The notes: generated by a model not told the origin, from the sequence alone. A stretch of DNA of 64,000 bases from Peptococcaceae bacterium UBA5752 (GCA_002419055.1 DIFI01000013.1:106758-170757); one strand, 5' to 3'; positions 41,780 to 50,692 are shown, numbered from the stretch's first letter. Numbers and translations: made by a program.

Positions 41780-42151
41780 ACTGCTAAAATTTAAAAAACT
41801 TTACTCACTTCTTTGATTGGTAAGACGGTTACTGCAATTTTTTGATGACAAAAGTACTCTTAAGAATCAGTAGAGATCTGAATAATCGCATTTTCAGGTT
41901 TATTACGAATCTCTCCAAATTTTAATTTATTTTATAACCGGTTAAAGACCGGTTATATTATTATACTTTTAACTTAGCATGGAAATTGTGGGGATAGGAG
42001 ATTATATCTCCGGGGGTCTGCTGCTTCAATACACCATACTCTCCTCGCCTTCTGTTGATAGAAACAACATATAATGGTATAATTTGGAATAAACGAATTC
42101 TTTAATGTACAGATTATATGAACAAAATGTGTAGTTTAAGTTGGTGGTCAT
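41780..42151 (+). repeat. Intergenic stretch with degenerate repeat copy
   Basis: TTACGAATCTCTCCAAATTT (from about 41903) and the hairpin ATAACCGGT/ACCGGTTAT (41934-41956) correspond to the GTTCGAATCCC plus hairpin part of the repeat family. Further right, GGGGATAGGAG...CTCC may be a decayed tRNA-end part. No gene seen in these 370 bases. Confidence 0.45.
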
Positions 42152-42520
42152 ATGTTTTTTATCATAGGCGTCAATAACGCCTCAAAACAAATTGGTAATA
42201 TTTCAAATGTCATCTGTCCATCCTGTGGTGCCTATACAAACATGCAAATAACTGTCATGTATATGGTACTAAGTATATTTTTTATTCCGGTCTTCAAATG
42301 GCATAGACACTATTTTGCGACATCCTATTGCTGCGGCAACGAATTTGAGATCGATACACAAGAAGGAAAAGCATTTGAACAAGGAAAGATAAGCCAAATT
42401 GATACAAAACACATGTATAAGACCGATGATTATTTCCATATCCGAGCTTGCCCATATTGCGGTGCGGAACTTCCTAATGGTGCTAATTACTGTTATATGT
42501 GTGGTAAACCCTTGCGATAG
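42152..42520 (+). CDS. Zinc-ribbon membrane-associated protein
   Basis: 122-residue protein with an N-terminal CPSCGAYT ribbon half, a hydrophobic helix (about 33-48), a middle Cys pair (SYCCGNEF) and a C-terminal zinc ribbon CPYCGAELPNGANYCYMCGK. Zinc-ribbon plus helix proteins of this type are common and mostly uncharacterised. GGTGG lies six bases before ATG 42152. Probably monocistronic. Confidence 0.7.
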   Translation: MFFIIGVNNASKQIGNISNVICPSCGAYTNMQITVMYMVLSIFFIPVFKWHRHYFATSYCCGNEFEIDTQEGKAFEQGKISQIDTKHMYKTDDYFHIRACPYCGAELPNGANYCYMCGKPLR

Positions 42521-42810
42521 AATTAATAAACGCTGCTACCAAACGGTTTGAATCCTTTTACTTTACGCATAGGTCATTTGGTCTTCTTTCTTTTTATCTA
42601 TTCGCTCTCATCTAAACAATTTGACGGTTTAGCAGACAGGCGGGTGCAAGTTTCAAAAGAGGCACCTTGTGTCTCAAAAGGTATTCTGTGCCCAAATAAC
42701 CGATAATCTGGCCTGATAATTAGCAAAATACTATATTGCTCTTTATTACGATAATGTGTTATCATATTATCGAATATTAAATTATGCTGCAAATTTTGGG
42801 AGGGTAAAAT
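42521..42810 (+). other. Intergenic region before amino-acid ABC operon
   Basis: 290 bases with AAACGGTTTGAATCCTTTT at about 42540, a possible very diverged repeat copy, and the presumed promoter of the ABC operon. GGGAGG lies just before ATG 42811. No gene or clear riboswitch seen. Confidence 0.35.
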
Positions 42811-43608
42811 ATGAAGAAACTAATCGTACTTATGCTTGTTTTAGCAACAGTTTTCTGCTTCACCGCCTGCTCTAAGTCTACTGACGAGACCCAGACAGAA
42901 CAGACAGATAAGGCATACGTCCAGGAAAAGGGCACGCTCGTCGTCGGTATCACCGATTTCGAGCCCATGGATTATAGGGATGCGGACGGCAATTGGATCG
43001 GTTTCGATGCAGATATGGCCAAAGCGTTTGGTGAATATCTTGGTGTCGACGTGGAGTTTGTGGAAATTGACTGGGACAACAAGATACTTGAGCTTGATTC
43101 CAAGTCCATTGACTGCGTCTGGAACGGCATGACCCTCACTGACGAGGTGATGAATGCCATGGGATGTTCCAATGCCTACTGCGACAATGCCCAAGTGGTT
43201 GTCGTCCCTGCTTCTGAGGCGGCTAAATACAAAGATAAGGACAGCGTCTCTGCTCTCACTTTCGCCGTGGAATCCGGTTCCGCCGGTGAAGCGGCTGCCA
43301 CCGAGGCCGGCTACACTTGTGTCGCGGTACAAAGCCAGTCCGCTGCCCTCATGGAAGTTGCAGCCGGCACCGCCGACGCTTGCGTCATTGACCTGCTGAT
43401 GGCCGGTGCCATGATCGGAGAAGGCACCAGCTACCCGGATCTGACTCACACCGTCGCCCTCAACTCCGAGAAGTACGGCGTTGGATTCCGCAAGGATAGC
43501 GACTTGGCAGCAGCACTTAACGAGTTCTTTGCCCAGTCCTATGCCGACGGTTCTATGATGACTTGCGCAGAAAAATACGGTGTGCAGGAATCCATCGTCA
43601 CACAGTAA
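42811..43608 (+). CDS. Amino-acid ABC transporter substrate-binding lipoprotein
   Basis: 265-residue lipoprotein of solute-binding family 3. Lipobox FTAC with Cys at about 20; then GTLVVGITDFEPMDYRDADG and GFDADMAKAFGEYLGVDVEF, the classic opening of polar amino-acid receptors (GlnH/HisJ). It captures an amino acid outside the membrane and passes it to the permease encoded next. Which amino acid is unclear. The three-gene operon is distinctly more GC-rich than its surroundings, which suggests transfer. Confidence 0.9.
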   Translation: MKKLIVLMLVLATVFCFTACSKSTDETQTEQTDKAYVQEKGTLVVGITDFEPMDYRDADGNWIGFDADMAKAFGEYLGVDVEFVEIDWDNKILELDSKSIDCVWNGMTLTDEVMNAMGCSNAYCDNAQVVVVPASEAAKYKDKDSVSALTFAVESGSAGEAAATEAGYTCVAVQSQSAALMEVAAGTADACVIDLLMAGAMIGEGTSYPDLTHTVALNSEKYGVGFRKDSDLAAALNEFFAQSYADGSMMTCAEKYGVQESIVTQ

Positions 43609-43702
43609 GCGAACTACGAAAAATAGCTTTTCGAAAAGGCAGAGAGCATTCGCTCCCTGCCTTTCGATGACACAAAAGTTATGAATCATATGAGGTTATT
43701 CA

Positions 43703-44362
43703 ATGTTTCAAACCGTACTGATCTCGTTAAACGAGGGTTTTCTGAAAACGCTAGAGATATTTGGGCTGACGCTGTTGGGAGCATTCCCCTTGGGGCTTAT
43801 CATAGCTTTTGGCTCAACTAGCCAATTCCGGCCCCTGAAATATTTGGTCAAATTTATCGTCTGGGTCGTCAGGGGCACACCATTAATGCTCCAGCTACTT
43901 ATAATCTACTACGGCCCGGGACTACTTTTGGGCAGCAACTGGTGGGGAAACGGCTCCTCTGGCCGCTTCACGGCGGCACTGGCCGCTTTCATCATCAACT
44001 ATGCCTGCTATTTTTCTGAGATCTACAGAGGCGGTATCGAGGGCGTCCCCAAGGGGCAATCCGAAGCCGGGCAGGTTTTGGGTATGACCAGCAGCCAGAT
44101 ATTTTTCCGCATTACCTTGCTGCAGGTCATAAAGCGTATTGTTCCGCCCATGGGCAATGAGATCATCACACTGGTTAAAGACACCTCCCTGGCACGGGTG
44201 ATTGCGGTATACGAAATCATCTGGAGCGGGCAGATGTTTATAAAGTCATCAGGCGTCATCTGGCCGCTGTTCTTTACCGGCGTTTACTACCTGATTTTCA
44301 GCGGTGTTCTGACGCTGTTGCTGGGACGCCTGGAAAAGAAGCTCGAATTTTTCCGGGTTTAA
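43703..44362 (+). CDS. Amino-acid ABC transporter permease
   Basis: 219-residue HisM/GlnP-type permease with about five helices. The EAA coupling loop is visible as GVPKGQSEAGQVLGMTSSQI, preceded by YFSEIYRGGIE. It pairs with the ATPase 12 bases downstream and the receptor upstream. The 95-base gap before it contains a GC-rich AAGGCAGAG...CTGCCTTT hairpin (about 43638-43664), perhaps tuning expression between receptor and membrane parts. Confidence 0.92.
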   Translation: MFQTVLISLNEGFLKTLEIFGLTLLGAFPLGLIIAFGSTSQFRPLKYLVKFIVWVVRGTPLMLQLLIIYYGPGLLLGSNWWGNGSSGRFTAALAAFIINYACYFSEIYRGGIEGVPKGQSEAGQVLGMTSSQIFFRITLLQVIKRIVPPMGNEIITLVKDTSLARVIAVYEIIWSGQMFIKSSGVIWPLFFTGVYYLIFSGVLTLLLGRLEKKLEFFRV

Positions 44363-44374
44363 GGAGGGGTTGAA

Positions 44375-45160
44375 ATGTCAGTACTTGAAGTCAAAAATAT
44401 CTCTAAGCGCTTTGGCGAGACCGAGGTTTTGAAGGACGTTGGTTTCAGCCTTGAAAAGGGCGAGGTGATTGCCATCATCGGTTCATCCGGTAGCGGCAAA
44501 ACAACGCTTCTGCGGTGCCTTAACTTCCTTGAGACGCCGGACGGCGGACAGATCTACGTGAACGGCGAGATCCTGTTTGATGCGTCGAACCACAAGCTGC
44601 TTACGGAAAAGGATATTCGCAAAATCCGCCTCCATTTTGGGCTCGTGTTTCAGTCGTTCAATCTTTTTCCCCAGTATACAGCCCTCAGCAACGTTAAGCT
44701 TGCGGGCGAGCTCCTTGCCAAAGAACGTAGCGACTACAAGGAGAACCATAAGACAATTTTAAAAGAGATCGACGAAAACGCCTCCGGTCTTATGCTGCAA
44801 GTGGGGCTTACCGATAAAATGCACCTCTATCCCCATCAGCTCTCAGGCGGACAGCAGCAGCGAGTGGCAATCGCGCGGGCGCTGGCGCTCTCCCCGGATG
44901 TTCTTTGCTTTGACGAACCCACCAGCGCCCTAGATCCTGAGTTAACGGGTGAGGTGCTCAAGGTTATCCGAGCCCTTACCGAAAAGAACACCACCATGGT
45001 GATCGTGACCCATGAGATGCAGTTTGCACGAGATGTGGCGGATAAGGTTGTCTTTATGGATGACGGCTTTGTCGTGGAAGCCGGTACGCCGGAAGAGGTG
45101 TTCGGCCACCCGAAGCAGGAGCGCACCATCCGCTTCTTGGAACGGTACTCGAACCTATAA
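44375..45160 (+). CDS. Amino-acid ABC transporter ATPase (GlnQ type)
   Basis: 261-residue ABC ATPase with Walker A GSSGSGKTT, Q-loop VFQSFNLFPQ, signature LSGGQQQR, Walker B LCFDEPTSALDPE and switch His THEM, so complete and probably active. An insertion of about 15 residues follows the Q-loop. AAGGAGGGG precedes ATG 44375. A copy of its last ~240 bases occurs at 48773-49012, with closely similar sequence continuing past the stop. Confidence 0.93.
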   Translation: MSVLEVKNISKRFGETEVLKDVGFSLEKGEVIAIIGSSGSGKTTLLRCLNFLETPDGGQIYVNGEILFDASNHKLLTEKDIRKIRLHFGLVFQSFNLFPQYTALSNVKLAGELLAKERSDYKENHKTILKEIDENASGLMLQVGLTDKMHLYPHQLSGGQQQRVAIARALALSPDVLCFDEPTSALDPELTGEVLKVIRALTEKNTTMVIVTHEMQFARDVADKVVFMDDGFVVEAGTPEEVFGHPKQERTIRFLERYSNL

Positions 45161-45217
45161 ACATGGTACGGTGCTAGACACTGTTATATGTCAGCAAGCT
45201 CTTGCGGTAGTATTAAT

Positions 45218-45327
45218 AAGTGAATCCCTATGATTTTTTTTTATAAAAAACGGTCTTTTGACCGTTTTTTATTTTGCTGAGATGGCGGGATAGCGTATGT
45301 TTAAAAAGCATATGCTATCTCGCCATA
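45218..45327 (+). repeat. tRNA-Ser-end repeat family, copy at 45.2 kb
   Basis: AAGTGAATCCCTATGATTTT, perfect hairpin AAAAAACGGTC/GACCGTTTTTT (45245-45270), then TGCTGAGATGGCGGGATAGC (45275-45294) and a long palindrome closing at 45327. The hairpin also serves as terminator of the ABC operon. Confidence 0.75.
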
Positions 45328-45357
45328 TTCCAACTACCTTTGAAAGAATTACTGTCA

Positions 45358-45510
45358 TCAATTTATTTTGCACCATAATTCTACAGTAACCGGTTCTCCG
45401 TCGTACATTTCAAAGACTTGATTTGTGTACTCAGCAACATCAAAACATACCGGAGCTTTGGCTGCGTCAGCCTCAGATTGCCAAGGATTACACATCCGAT
45501 CAACATAGAA
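45358..45510 (-). pseudogene. WYL-domain regulator remnant
   Basis: Fifty codons open to a TGA at 45358 read FYVDRMCNPWQSEADAAKAP and FDVAEYTNQVFEMYDGEPVT, closely resembling the middle of WYL-domain (YafY-like) transcription regulators. The N-terminal HTH part and the domain's end are absent. It lies directly after a repeat copy. Confidence 0.6.
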
Positions 45511-45569
45511 CTTTACAATTGTTCATCGAATATAATGATATTAGTATCCGTTCGAATTGGAGGTATCTA

Positions 45570-46658
45570 ATGCAAAACATTAGTTTGTGCATGATTGTAA
45601 AGAACGAGGAAAATATCATAGATAAATGTTTGGTGTCGGTTCAGGATATTGTGGATGAAGTCATAATTGTCGACACAGGATCAACAGACAGAACAAAAGA
45701 AATCGCCCGGAAATATACTGATGCCATATATGATTTTGAGTGGATTGATGATTTTTCCGCAGCTCGGAATTTCTCTTTTGGCAAGGCGACGAAGGATTAC
45801 ATCCTCTGGCTAGACGCGGATGACATTCTGCAGCCTAAGGACCGCGCTGAATTCAAATCTCTCAAGGAAACGCTGCATAGCTCGGTCGACGCCGTTATGA
45901 TGAAATATAACACTGGATTTGATACGCAGGGAAATGTTACATTTTCGTATTTTCGTGAACGCCTAGTGAAACGATCCTGTCTATTTCAATGGCGCGAGCC
46001 AGTTCATGAATATCTTGAAATATCCGGCAATATCATCAATTCAGATGTATGTATAACACATACAAAAACTGCCTACGCCCCGACAAACAGAAATCTCTCC
46101 ATCTTTGAAAAGCTGTTGTCACAGGGAAAAGAGCTGTCTTTGCGTGGGCTTTATTATTATGCAAGAGAACTGAAGGATAACGGAAGATTTCATGAAGCGA
46201 TTGAATATTTTAACCGTTTCCTTCTGTCCGGGAAAGGTTGGGTCGAAGACAACATTGCTGCATGCTCGGAGCTTGCACGGTGTTTTGGCGAAGAGGAGAT
46301 GCAGGAACAACAGTTCCTTGCCCTGACCCGCAGCTTTATCTATGACACGCCAAGAGCAGAAATCTGTTGCCAGATCGGATATATCTATAAAACCAGAGGA
46401 GATTATTATAAGGCGGTTTTTTGGTTTCAACTCGCCACGACACTTAAAAAACCGGAGAACAGCTGGGGGTTTTTTCAAAACGACTTCTGGGGTTATGTAC
46501 CCTGTATTGAGCTGTCGGTCTGCTACGACCGTTTGGGCTGTCGGAAGGAGGCCGAACGATACAACGAACTAGCCGGCAAGTATAAACCAAATGACCCTGC
46601 GGTGGAATATAATCGAATATATTTTGAATCGTCAAAGATAGTCCGCTTAAACGAGTAA
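45570..46658 (+). CDS. Glycosyltransferase family 2 with TPR-like C-terminus
   Basis: 362-residue enzyme. GT2 domain about 1-190: SLCMIVKNEENIIDKCLVSV, the DTGSTDRT loop, ARNFSFGKA and the DxD-containing LWLDADDILQ. The C-terminal half holds TPR-like helical repeats (YYYARELKDNGRFHEAIEYF, GYIYKTRGDYYKAVFWFQLA). This architecture is shared with transferases that modify surface proteins or peptides. ATG 45570 has GGAGG eight bases upstream; the longer frame from 45423 is rejected. The next gene encodes a Thr-rich collagen-like protein, a plausible acceptor for O-linked sugars. Confidence 0.85.
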   Translation: MQNISLCMIVKNEENIIDKCLVSVQDIVDEVIIVDTGSTDRTKEIARKYTDAIYDFEWIDDFSAARNFSFGKATKDYILWLDADDILQPKDRAEFKSLKETLHSSVDAVMMKYNTGFDTQGNVTFSYFRERLVKRSCLFQWREPVHEYLEISGNIINSDVCITHTKTAYAPTNRNLSIFEKLLSQGKELSLRGLYYYARELKDNGRFHEAIEYFNRFLLSGKGWVEDNIAACSELARCFGEEEMQEQQFLALTRSFIYDTPRAEICCQIGYIYKTRGDYYKAVFWFQLATTLKKPENSWGFFQNDFWGYVPCIELSVCYDRLGCRKEAERYNELAGKYKPNDPAVEYNRIYFESSKIVRLNE

Positions 46659-46749
46659 AATAAAAATACAAACTGTCAATCTATAATTTACTTTCATATT
46701 ATATTATGGATAAGTTTTCTCGCAGTATCAAATATTGGAGGTTAATTTT

Positions 46750-48645
46750 ATGTATTTAGAAAGTAATAACGATGATTTAGAAAATAAAAAACCTGTTTTT
46801 TGTGATCAGTGGGAAGCTCGATGTTATAAGGAATGTGAAGAAAATTGCAAAAAAAAATATAAGAGAATGATAAATTGTTACAGACAGAAATATGATAAAT
46901 GCCATGACGAGGCATGTAAGGATTACTATCAGAAAAAGATTGAAGAATGTATAGAATGTTACAAAAAAGAGTTAATCAATTGCCGTAATATATGCTGTTG
47001 TAATAAATGTCGTAGGGGACCAACAGGACCGACCGGCGCTACAGGTGCTACAGGTGCAACAGGTCCTGGCGGCGGCGCTACTGGAGCAACAGGCGCTACA
47101 GGAGCTACAGGTACTGGAGCAACAGGCGCTACTGGCGCTACAGGAGCTACTGGAGCCACCGGTACAGGTGCTACAGGTGCTACAGGAGCTACTGGAGCCA
47201 CCGGTACAGGTGCTACAGGTGCTACAGGCGCTACTGGAGCCACCGGTACAGGTGCTACAGGTGCTACAGGCGCTACAGGTGCTACAGGCGCAACAGGTCC
47301 TGGCGGCGGTGCGACTGGTCCGACTGGAGCTACTGGAACTACAGGTGCAACAGGCGCGACTGGAGCTACTGGAACTGCAGGTGCAACAGGCGCAACAGGC
47401 GCGACTGGTGCCACCGGTACAGGAGCGACAGGTGCTACAGGCGCTACAGGTCCTGGCGGCGGTGCGACTGGTCCGACTGGCGCTACTGGAACTACTGGTG
47501 CTACTGGAGCTACTGGAACTACAGGTGCTACAGGTGCTACAGGAGCTACTGGTGCCACCGGTACAGGTGCAACAGGCGCTACCGGTGCTACAGGTCCTGG
47601 CGGAGGTGCGACTGGTCCGACTGGCGCTACCGGCGCTACCGGCGCCACGGGACCTACAGGAGCAGCTGGACTGACCGGCGCAACAGGGCCTGCCGGCGCT
47701 ACCGGCGCTACTGGAGTTACCGGAGCCACTGGCGCCACGGGACCAACGGGAGCAGCTGGGCTGACCGGCGCAACCGGACCTGCCGGTGCAACCGGCGCTA
47801 CCGGAGTTACAGGAGCAACAGGCGGCACTGGACCTACGGGACCAACGGGAGCAGCGGGGCTAACAGGAGCAACCGGGCCTGCCGGTGCAACCGGCGCTAC
47901 CGGAGTTACGGGAGCCACAGGCGGCACTGGAGCTACAGGACCGGCCGGATTGACCGGCGCAACCGGACCTGCCGGCGCAACCGGTGCTACCGGAGTTACA
48001 GGAGCAACAGGCGGCACTGGACCTACAGGACCAGCTGGACTGACCGGCGCAACAGGACCTGCCGGTGCAACAGGCGCTACCGGAGTTACGGGAGCCACAG
48101 GCGCCACGGGACCTACAGGAGCAGCCGGACTAACCGGTGCTACCGGGCCTGTCGGCGCAACAGGCGCTACCGGTGCTACTGGCGCTACAGGAGCAACCGG
48201 TGCTACCGGGACAGCTGGTGGCATATTAAACTTTGCAGATTTCTTTGCATTGATGCCACCTGATAATGCAGCGACAGTTGCTGTCGGTACAGACGTGAGC
48301 TTTCCGCAAGATGGACCTTCTGGCGGGTCTGCTATTTTCCGCACTGGTCCCAGTACATTTAACTTATCTTTGATTGGCGCTTATGAGATTTTGTTTCAGG
48401 TAGGTGTTTCCGAAGCTGGCCAACTGATTTTAACTCTCAATGGTTCTGACCTGGCTTATACGGTTGTAGGGCGCGCAACAGGTACGTCGCAGATAGTAGG
48501 ATTGGCTATTGTGAGAACGACAGTTATCAACTCTTTGCTAACCGTACGAAATCCTGCCGGAAATTCGACAGCACTGACTATCACTCCGCTGGCCGGAGGA
48601 ACAAGGCCTGTTTCAGCACACCTCGTAATCACACAACTCGCATAA
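46750..48645 (+). CDS. BclA-like collagen-repeat surface protein
   Basis: 631-residue protein. The N-terminus (1-88) is charged, Cys-rich and probably coiled coil (ARCYKECEENCKKKY and CCCNKCRRG), with no signal peptide. Residues about 90-488 are collagen-like Gly-X-Thr triplets, mostly GAT, with short regular breaks (GTGATG, GPGGGATG). The last ~140 residues form a compact hydrophobic beta domain (GGILNFADFFALMPPDNAAT) like the trimerising C-terminus of Bacillus BclA-type exosporium proteins. It is likely a trimeric surface or spore-coat filament, O-glycosylated at Thr by the adjacent transferase. GGAGG eight bases before ATG 46750 sets the start. Confidence 0.85.
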   Translation: MYLESNNDDLENKKPVFCDQWEARCYKECEENCKKKYKRMINCYRQKYDKCHDEACKDYYQKKIEECIECYKKELINCRNICCCNKCRRGPTGPTGATGATGATGPGGGATGATGATGATGTGATGATGATGATGATGTGATGATGATGATGTGATGATGATGATGTGATGATGATGATGATGPGGGATGPTGATGTTGATGATGATGTAGATGATGATGATGTGATGATGATGPGGGATGPTGATGTTGATGATGTTGATGATGATGATGTGATGATGATGPGGGATGPTGATGATGATGPTGAAGLTGATGPAGATGATGVTGATGATGPTGAAGLTGATGPAGATGATGVTGATGGTGPTGPTGAAGLTGATGPAGATGATGVTGATGGTGATGPAGLTGATGPAGATGATGVTGATGGTGPTGPAGLTGATGPAGATGATGVTGATGATGPTGAAGLTGATGPVGATGATGATGATGATGATGTAGGILNFADFFALMPPDNAATVAVGTDVSFPQDGPSGGSAIFRTGPSTFNLSLIGAYEILFQVGVSEAGQLILTLNGSDLAYTVVGRATGTSQIVGLAIVRTTVINSLLTVRNPAGNSTALTITPLAGGTRPVSAHLVITQLA

Positions 48646-48660
48646 ATAGAATTATTTAAC

Positions 48661-48691
48661 GCAGGTCTATTGGTATTTCCAATAGGCCTGC
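48661..48691 (+). terminator. Terminator after collagen-like gene
   Basis: GCAGGTCTATTGG (48661-48673) pairs with CCAATAGGCCTGC (48679-48691), one mismatch, extended by TTAAC/GTTAA. Confidence 0.8.
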
Positions 48692-48772
48692 GTTAATTTA
48701 TCATTTATAAGTAACTCTATAAGACAGAGGATAAAATCCAAACTTGTCATTACTACTTTGCCTTTGTGGCCT

Positions 48773-49012
48773 GCCAGCGTCCTCGATCCGGAATTAACAA
48801 GTGAGGTACTCAAGTTCATCCGATATCCGGCAGATAAGAACACCACCCTGGTCATCGTGACCCATGAGATGCAGTTTGCACGGGATATGGCGGATAAGGT
48901 TGTCTTTATGGATAACGGCTTTGTCGTGGAAGCCGGTACGCCGGAAGAGGTGTTCGGCCACCCGAAGCAGGAGCGCACCATCCGCTTCTTGGAACGGTAC
49001 TCGAACCTATAA
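48773..49012 (+). pseudogene. Duplicated 3' fragment of the GlnQ-type ATPase gene
   Basis: From LDPELTSEVLKFIR through THEMQFARDMADKVVFMDNG to FLERYSNL and the stop, this repeats the last ~80 codons of the ATPase at 44375. The last 160 bases are almost identical. Walker A and signature are missing, so it cannot be an ATPase. The copy also shares the following intergenic sequence, including the repeat-family hairpin. Confidence 0.85.
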
Positions 49013-49073
49013 GCATGACGATGTGGATGGATACTGTTGTATGTACGGTAATCCTCTGCCGAATAATTAGTAA

Positions 49074-49150
49074 GCGAATCCCCTGATTTCCCAAAAAATA
49101 AACGGTAATAAGACCGTTTATTTATTTTGGTGGAGAGGGCGGGATAGCAA
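49074..49150 (+). repeat. tRNA-Ser-end repeat family, copy at 49.1 kb
   Basis: GCGAATCCCCTGATTT, hairpin AAATAAACGGT/ACCGTTTATTT (49096-49123), then TGGTGGAGAGGGCGGGATAG (49128-49147). The following palindrome is truncated. Confidence 0.75.
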
Positions 49151-49170
49151 ACGCTATTAATTTATTTTTA

Positions 49171-49689
49171 TTACGAGGATAGAAGTACATAAACGTCGGC
49201 GCGGCCATCCTCAATTGCGTCAAGCACGGCCTGTTCGTTATTTTCCCAGTTGATTTTATTGGAAGTTGCGAAAGTGTATTTTCAAGAACATAAGTATTGC
49301 AACTTCCATAAAAACATAAGCGTTGTTGCCGATTTCATATTCGACGCAGGTAACATTTGTATGATCAGATGTGTCAAGCCAAACCTTGGCGTTCGAAAAT
49401 GAGCCGGTGTATTCCGCGCCGTTTGCTTCTATTACCGATTTCAGCAGTGCTTTCATATTCGAATTTTTGTTTGCGTCAGCGAATTCCCAGTATCCGTTGA
49501 GAAATACGGTTGACGTCACTTCTATTTTATACAAACTCTCCAAATAAGCCGGAATTGTTTCGGCAAAGTCAAGCAGTACGGAATGTTTATCGCTTATATC
49601 TCCACCACTATTCCCACAAAGTAGGTTTTTGCGGAACTTTCACAAACGGTATGCTCAACATTCTCGTATTTAACTATATATCCGTCCAT
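49171..49689 (-). pseudogene. Frameshifted hypothetical gene
   Basis: Three pieces in different frames read as one protein: MDGYIVKYENVEHTVCESSA, then DISDKHSVLLDFAETIPAYL and IEVTSTVFLNGYWEFADANK through CVEYEIGNNAYVF, then INWENNEQAVLDAIEDGRAD and YVLLSS before the stop at 49171. The middle part is open from 49543 to 49256. The family is unknown to me; at least two frameshifts make it non-functional. Confidence 0.6.
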
Positions 49690-49796
49690 TGTATCGTGCC
49701 ATCAAAAATAATTCCGCTGCTAATTGAACGTTAGTAAAACATCTAGATAATCTTCATTTTCTCTTAATAAATTAATAATCAAATATTAAAGTTAGG

Positions 49797-49849
49797 CCTG
49801 CTTGCTTTAGGTAAAATAGAATCCTAAGTGAGCAGGTTTCTTTTATTTT
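49797..49849 (+). promoter_or_regulatory. Terminator-like hairpin in the vanW leader
   Basis: CCTGCTTGCTTTAGG (49797-49811) and CCTAAGTGAGCAGG (49823-49836) form an imperfect stem followed by TTTCTTTTATTTT, immediately before the AAAGGAG of vanW. It could end an upstream transcript or attenuate the van operon. Confidence 0.55.
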
Positions 49850-49867
49850 CGCAAAGGAGAAAAATAT

Positions 49868-50692
49868 ATGACAAGAAAACGTATCACACAAATTTTTCCG
49901 TGGCTGTTGCCAATCAGAAAAAGGCAACAACTGTTATTTTTCTACACAAGGATGGACCTTGATAACAATTGCTATGCGGCAAATAAGCTCGACACCGGGT
50001 TGCCCCATCAGCTTTTTGAAACAAGCTGTCCGTTATATAACCGAGAGACCGGCTTTAATATGGTGTATCAAGAAAACAAGGTCTTTAACCTGAAATTGGT
50101 TACCGCCACTTTGGATAATCTGGTTATCAGGCCAAAAGAAACCTTTTCTTTCTGGAAACTGGCACATCATGCAGATCGGTTTACTCCTTATAAAGAAGGG
50201 CTGGTTGTAGTGAACGGTAAGCTAACAACAACTCCGGGCGGCGGTATGTGCCAAATGAGCAACCTGCTCTTTTGGGTTTTCTTACACACGCCTTTAACTA
50301 TCTTAGAGCGGCATGGACATGGCGTAAAAGATTTTCCTGAACCACCCAGCGACGCACCTCTTGGCGTTGATGCGACAGTTCTTGAAGGATGGCTGGATTT
50401 GAAGGTCAGGAACGATACAGCCTCTACCTTTCAAATCAGCATTTCTTTTGACGGAGAACGTATTACCGGCTGTATTTATACAGATACAGATAACGGCCTT
50501 TCCTATAAAATCGTGAACGGTGAAGTTATGTACTACCGTAAGGACAAGACGGTTTTTGAAGAAGTTGATGTAATACAGCAAGTAATAAAAAACGATTCGG
50601 GTAAATGCATTTCTTCAAAGCCGCTGTACAGAAACCATTGCGAGATTGGATATCAGCTTCCCGCAGGGACACCTATCGTTGAGAAAGGATAG
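49868..50692 (+). CDS. vanW: VanW family protein
   Basis: 274-residue VanW-family protein, the accessory protein of vanB-type glycopeptide resistance operons; its biochemical role is unknown. Family motifs include NLKLVTATLDNLVIRPKETF and TTTPGGGMCQMSNLLFWVFL. No signal peptide is visible. AAAGGAG lies eight bases before ATG 49868. First of four tightly packed genes (vanW, vanH, ligase, vanX), the order of vanB clusters minus the local vanR, vanS and vanY. Confidence 0.92.
   Translation: MTRKRITQIFPWLLPIRKRQQLLFFYTRMDLDNNCYAANKLDTGLPHQLFETSCPLYNRETGFNMVYQENKVFNLKLVTATLDNLVIRPKETFSFWKLAHHADRFTPYKEGLVVVNGKLTTTPGGGMCQMSNLLFWVFLHTPLTILERHGHGVKDFPEPPSDAPLGVDATVLEGWLDLKVRNDTASTFQISISFDGERITGCIYTDTDNGLSYKIVNGEVMYYRKDKTVFEEVDVIQQVIKNDSGKCISSKPLYRNHCEIGYQLPAGTPIVEKG

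Noticed and set aside
42841..43689. 282-codon minus-strand frame over the substrate-binding protein gene
   Set aside because: Antisense shadow of a GC-rich gene with clear family motifs on the plus strand.
47017..48216. Regular short DNA repeats that could suggest a CRISPR array
   Set aside because: They are in-frame codon repeats of a collagen-like protein, without unique spacers; no cas genes are near.
46959..48344. 461-codon open frame on the minus strand, rich in Pro-Val-Ala-Pro
   Set aside because: It is the antisense shadow of the collagen repeat: GGN-GCN-ACN codons give no stops on the other strand. No ribosome binding site and no domain.
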